Position numbers and translations under genes: made by a program. Below are positions 60,787 through 64,000 of a DNA stretch of 64,000 nucleotides, piece by piece; position 1 is the stretch's first letter; each line of letters starts with the position of its first letter. This stretch comes from Dermatemys mawii (taxonomy: Eukaryota > Chordata > Testudines > Dermatemydidae). The notes beneath the pieces are model-generated. The model made no database searches. It worked only from the letters and a program-made list of their open reading frames with translations, and was not told the origin of the DNA. The stretch is from positions 18,525,327 through 18,589,326 of the forward strand of contig ML677358.1 in assembly GCA_007922305.1 (NCBI GenBank). Reading direction: 5' to 3'.

Positions 60787-61466
60787 CTGAAAATAATAAA
60801 AATCAAGATGTCACACGACAGCCAAGCACCCGGTCCTCCCAGAACTACCCTATATACTCCACCTGATCTCAAATTTACTCTGCAAGATGGAAATTCTAAG
60901 GCAAGACGTGTTATGATTTTTCTACATACACAAGTTTCCACATAACTTTCAACAGGCACAAGACCAGTAAAATCAGTGATATAACTCAGGTACCCAGCCT
61001 CATGAGGCTTAATGACCAAACAATTGCAACCCTATGGAAGTTGGCCTCATACAGATTAAAAGCAAGCACAAAGGAGTTGTTTACAACTCTTTGTGGAAGT
61101 AGTTGTAGGGTATGGATTACAAAGTACTAGGTGGAGAGACAAACCCAATGGTATAAGTCACTAATAATCCACTTGTAACCACCAGAGTAGAAATGAAGTG
61201 CCCAGACCTAAGCCACAGAGGTCAGAGCAGGGATTTTTACTCAAATGCAAAGTAAACTTTTGTTTTAAATAAACATTTCAGATCACTGAAGCCAAGTTTG
61301 GAGCCAATCCAATCTTAATAAAATCATGCTGCATTCATCCTAGGGTTACTGAAACACAACCAAAATCACTGCACTCGTTACAGCGCTGGAGACTTGATCT
61401 CCAGACCATCCAAAGGTATGTTAATAAGAGTCACTCCCCTACAGTTCTACTGCTTGAATTGCACAC
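60787..61466 (-). other. RNF145: RNF145 last intron
   Basis: This 680-bp intron interrupts the RING domain. It has good acceptor and donor sites. No repeat or gene was recognised inside. Confidence 0.9.
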
Positions 61467-61823
61467 CTGGTAGCAGATGGCACAGATATCATTGTGTTGC
61501 TCCAGCTGCTCCTCTGTGGCAGTGGGCAGTGATTTGATCTTATTCACAGCATCCCTGCGGAGAAGAAAACTTTTCCACCCCAACTGGGCCCGGAGCCACA
61601 CATTGTAATAGGAGTGGATGAAGATGATCATTGAGCCCATCACAGTCCATTCTCCAAAGATAGTCTCCGAGACACCGTATGCCACAACGCAGAGAGCCAC
61701 GAGGAATTCCAGCAGCCGGTAGGTGCCGTTTACATAGTAAATTACATCGTCCATATTTTCTACTGGCTCTTTTCTGAACTCCTCAACCATAAACAACACA
61801 TAAATGAAAAGTGTTCCAAGCAC
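61467..61823 (-). CDS. RNF145: RNF145 penultimate coding exon (last helices, start of RING)
   Basis: This 357-nt exon encodes 119 residues, starting VLGTLFIYVLFMVEEFRKEP and ending NDICAICYQ. The acceptor is TTTTCAG|GTG and the donor CCAG|GTGTGC. It contains further hydrophobic helices (LLEFLVALCVVAYGV and MGSMIIFIHSYYNVW regions), then a cytosolic linker KSFLLRRDAVNKIKSLP. The final CAIC supplies the first cysteine pair of the RING-H2 domain. The remaining ligands lie in the last exon, so the RING is split by a 680-bp intron. Confidence 0.96.
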
Positions 61824-61978
61824 CTGAAAAGAGAGAGAATGACACTGTTTTAGTATTCAGGTCCCAAGGATAAGTAGCGTTCTGTACACAAGGGGCCTCC
61901 CTCATCTGGAAGTATACAAGCCCCAAATCAGCCAAGTTCTTGCTTAACTTAAAGTAGAAGCTACATCCATCCCTACTC

Positions 61979-62045
61979 AGCAAAGCATGAGGCTTGAGCT
62001 TAAGTACCAGGGAAACCCATGCTTAAATGCTTTGCTGAATCCAAG
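61979..62045. repeat. Short palindromic MITE relic
   Basis: CAGCAAAGCATGAGGCTTGA and the terminal AAATGCTTTGCTGAATCC form inverted repeats related to 45691-45828. It lies inside an RNF145 intron. Confidence 0.5.
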
Positions 62046-62053
62046 CTGTAGTT

Positions 62054-62278
62054 AGGGCTTGCCTACACAGCAAATACATACTAGAGGGGTGTGATTTGTA
62101 ACGTGCGCAGGCGTATCGGTGTGAACACTCTCTGAAACAGCACTACATTAATGTGCACTAAGGAACTTTTAGTTCCTGCCAGAAGGATCTACGTGGGCCA
62201 GTTAGTATGGGGCATGTTGGTGCACTTTTGAAATCACACTTCTCTCGTGCACAGTGCCGTGTCATGTAGACAAGCCCT
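62054..62278. mobile_element. Palindromic MITE in RNF145 intron
   Basis: The left AGGGCTTGCCTACACAGC and the inverted right AGGGCTTGTCTACATGACAC are terminal inverted repeats of a fold-back family common in turtles. It is 225 bp, non-coding, and starts only 8 bp after another MITE relic. Confidence 0.65.
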
Positions 62279-62742
62279 CAGAGAAATGGATAGTGACTAG
62301 GCGCACACACAAAAAAAGCCATTAAATGGCAAGCTTCCAAGAGTTATTTTTGAAATAGTGAGTTAAAAATGAAAATTGGGATACACCCTCCTCCACCCCC
62401 CTCTAAAGAGAAGTAGGTATGTATGCATGTTTTGGACACCAACGTATTTTCAGAACATGTTTGTCATGGAAGTCTCCTAAAATGATGCAATCTATGTTCA
62501 GTTTTGAAGCTTATTACTGTAACCAACATGCCCTTGCAATCCTACAGCATTATTTACAATAAATATTTCAGTTCCCTGTGTTCTCAGCCCAGCATCGAGT
62601 ACTCTAGCCGCAGGTAGAGATAAATAAAAGATTTTACATCCCATCTTCTGCACTCAATACTCCCCCCAGCACTGTTCTGGTCATAGCCCGTTACTTTAGG
62701 CAGAGAAAAAAATATGACTACCATGAGGCTAGTGTGCCTTAC

Positions 62743-62890
62743 CTGGAGGGAGGTTAGAATACTGCTAGAGATAATGATTAGCAGCCAGAAATCCATGTGG
62801 AAAAATTGACAAATCATGTAGGCCATGTATGCTGGGAACACCAGCAAGAACAAGCACAGGCTGACTGCACGGAAATGCTTCCACAGGCTC
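62743..62890 (-). CDS. RNF145: RNF145 antepenultimate coding exon (membrane segments)
   Basis: This 148-nt exon has one base completing the preceding codon, then 49 codons from SLWKHFRAVSLCLF to ISSSILTSLQ. The acceptor is CTGCAG|G and the donor CCAG|GTAAGG. Two hydrophobic stretches, around LCLFLLVFPAYMAYMI and FWLLIIISSSIL, look like transmembrane helices of the TRC8-like membrane domain. The sequence is almost identical to the mammalian protein as I recall it. The next exon upstream is not visible in 62891-64000. Confidence 0.95.
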
Positions 62891-64000
62891 CTGCAGAAAC
62901 AATGCAACAGTTGCAATTCAGACAACTGGCATCCTCTCACCGAGAGAACAGTGGCTTATGTATCTGCCGAAGGCTCTTACATTAAGAAAAGGAATTAATT
63001 TCCTCAAGTACAGTCTAATTCAGAGCACAGACAGACAGACATTTATTCTGATGGAAGCTCAGTCCTTTCTGCCCTGTGCCATTCTCTGCACAAAGTGGAA
63101 AGGCTACATCCTCAGTGAGACAAAGGCAAAAATTAAAGACTACAAGTAAGTTACATAGGTATTTCCACAGTGGATCAGTCAGTGGTTAAACTAACTGTCT
63201 CCTGTCTCTGACAGAGGCTGATACCAGATGCTTCAAATGAAAATCCAGGAAATCCTGTTAGAACAATTATGGAATAATCTGCTCCAGGCAGTCATGCTCT
63301 GAAGTATAAAGGTTTGTGAGGTTATTTTAAATGCTATCTGGTATACCTGCAGAAGTTCCCCCATGAAAACATCTCATACTTTGACTCTTTGCTAGCCTCT
63401 ATAACTCTCTGCCACATGATGACTGTACATTGTGTTAAAGTGTTTCCTTTTATCTGTTTTAAATCTGTTGCCTTTCAGTATTAACGGATGTGACCTTGCT
63501 CCTCTGAAAGACGATTAATCACATTTATTTAGGTTTAAAAAATAAATGACATCTATTTCAAGGCTCTCGTTATCTTAATATAATTTATCATGCAATAACT
63601 ACAATGAAGTTAAACCTCAGCAGCACTGAAACTGGCTGAGTTTCTATGGAACCAAACAGCTCAGCCATCTGCCTCTCCATGATCAATGAAGCATATGCTC
63701 AGCCTTCTCCAGACACTTTCAAACAGGTGTTTTTTGTAGTATACTCCAAAAGTCACCAAATTCAGGCTATTTCAGACCATTCAGAAATCCTTCCGATGCC
63801 TCTAATCATTACTCGCTAGGCAACTCAGCAGCTCTCATGTATTTTTACACATATTTAATTCCAGAAATAAGATACACTGAAGCTAACAAACGATAGCAGA
63901 AGGGAAGAAAGGAGAGGGGAGACACTAATTTGACTGCAACTAAGGGTTAGAAGAAAAAAATTCTAAAATTAACTGAATTTTGTAAATACCTGTTTGTTAT
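62891..64000 (-). other. RNF145: RNF145 intron (truncated by window edge)
   Basis: This is AT-rich intronic sequence upstream of the antepenultimate exon. I searched for the preceding RNF145 exon, which ends LALGASRDK in mammals, and did not find it here. Nothing else was recognised. Confidence 0.8.

Larger units (their letters stand above)
61824..62742 (-). other. RNF145: RNF145 intron with two MITE relics
   Basis: This 919-bp intron carries two adjacent short palindromic elements (about 61979-62045 and 62054-62278). The rest is unremarkable AT-rich sequence. Confidence 0.9.
60340..62890 (-). other. RNF145: RNF145 gene, 3' part (last three coding exons)
   Basis: RNF145 is a multi-pass ER-membrane E3 ubiquitin ligase. 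It is known to be induced by LXR and to act in sterol control through SCAP and, with gp78, HMG-CoA reductase. Three minus-strand exons (148, 357 and 447 nt) join in phase and match the mammalian protein closely from SLWKHFRAVSLCLFLLVFPA through the RING. They encode the last membrane segments, the C3H2C3 RING-H2 domain split between the last two exons, and a polar acidic tail. The N-terminal exons, including the INSIG-binding YLYF-type segment known from mammals, lie beyond the window's right end. EBF1 is the next gene downstream in the same orientation. Confidence 0.96.

Noticed and set aside
62891..64000. Next upstream RNF145 exon
   Set aside because: No sequence encoding the conserved LALGASRDK end or a matching donor was found before the window ends.

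Overview
This is a vertebrate nuclear genomic window, not microbial DNA. It has widely spaced exons with GT/AG boundaries, a CpG-island promoter, microsatellites and many interspersed repeats. The repeats include a CR1 LINE with the typical ATTCTATG end, tRNA-derived SINE tails and many palindromic or hAT-type short elements. This mix points to a non-avian sauropsid, most likely a turtle; that placement is inference from repeat families recognised by eye.

There are two protein-coding genes, both on the minus strand. The left half (1-34429) holds the 5' part of EBF1 (early B-cell factor 1): six coding exons at 34296-34429, 32522-32678, 31942-32005, 31418-31473, 20473-20546 and 11525-11593. Together they encode residues 1 to about 185, meaning the N-terminus and most of the DNA-binding domain, including the zinc knuckle. 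The rest of the gene lies beyond position 1. The right end (60340-62890) holds the last three coding exons of RNF145, an ER-membrane RING-H2 ubiquitin ligase, with an inferred 3' UTR down to about 59.1 kb. EBF1 and RNF145 are neighbours in the same orientation in mammals as well, as I recall it, which supports both calls.

The EBF1 start region (about 30.7-35.3 kb) is a CpG island. It is followed upstream by a CA-rich minisatellite that contains a 10-N assembly gap (35497-35506), then by GC-rich sequence to about 38.4 kb. The interval from about 35.3 to 59.1 kb is intergenic. It holds a second CpG-dense patch (about 43.8-44.4 kb), a truncated U6 pseudogene, a dead CR1 copy, several hAT-type non-autonomous elements (two with perfect 8-bp target duplications) and older palindromic repeats.

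The least expected structures are a decayed tandem repeat of about 70 bp in EBF1 intron 1 that carries splice-donor-like cores, a pair of octamer motifs upstream of EBF1, and a nested MITE insertion. I found no new multi-gene system. The long open frames in GC-rich parts are not supported as genes.
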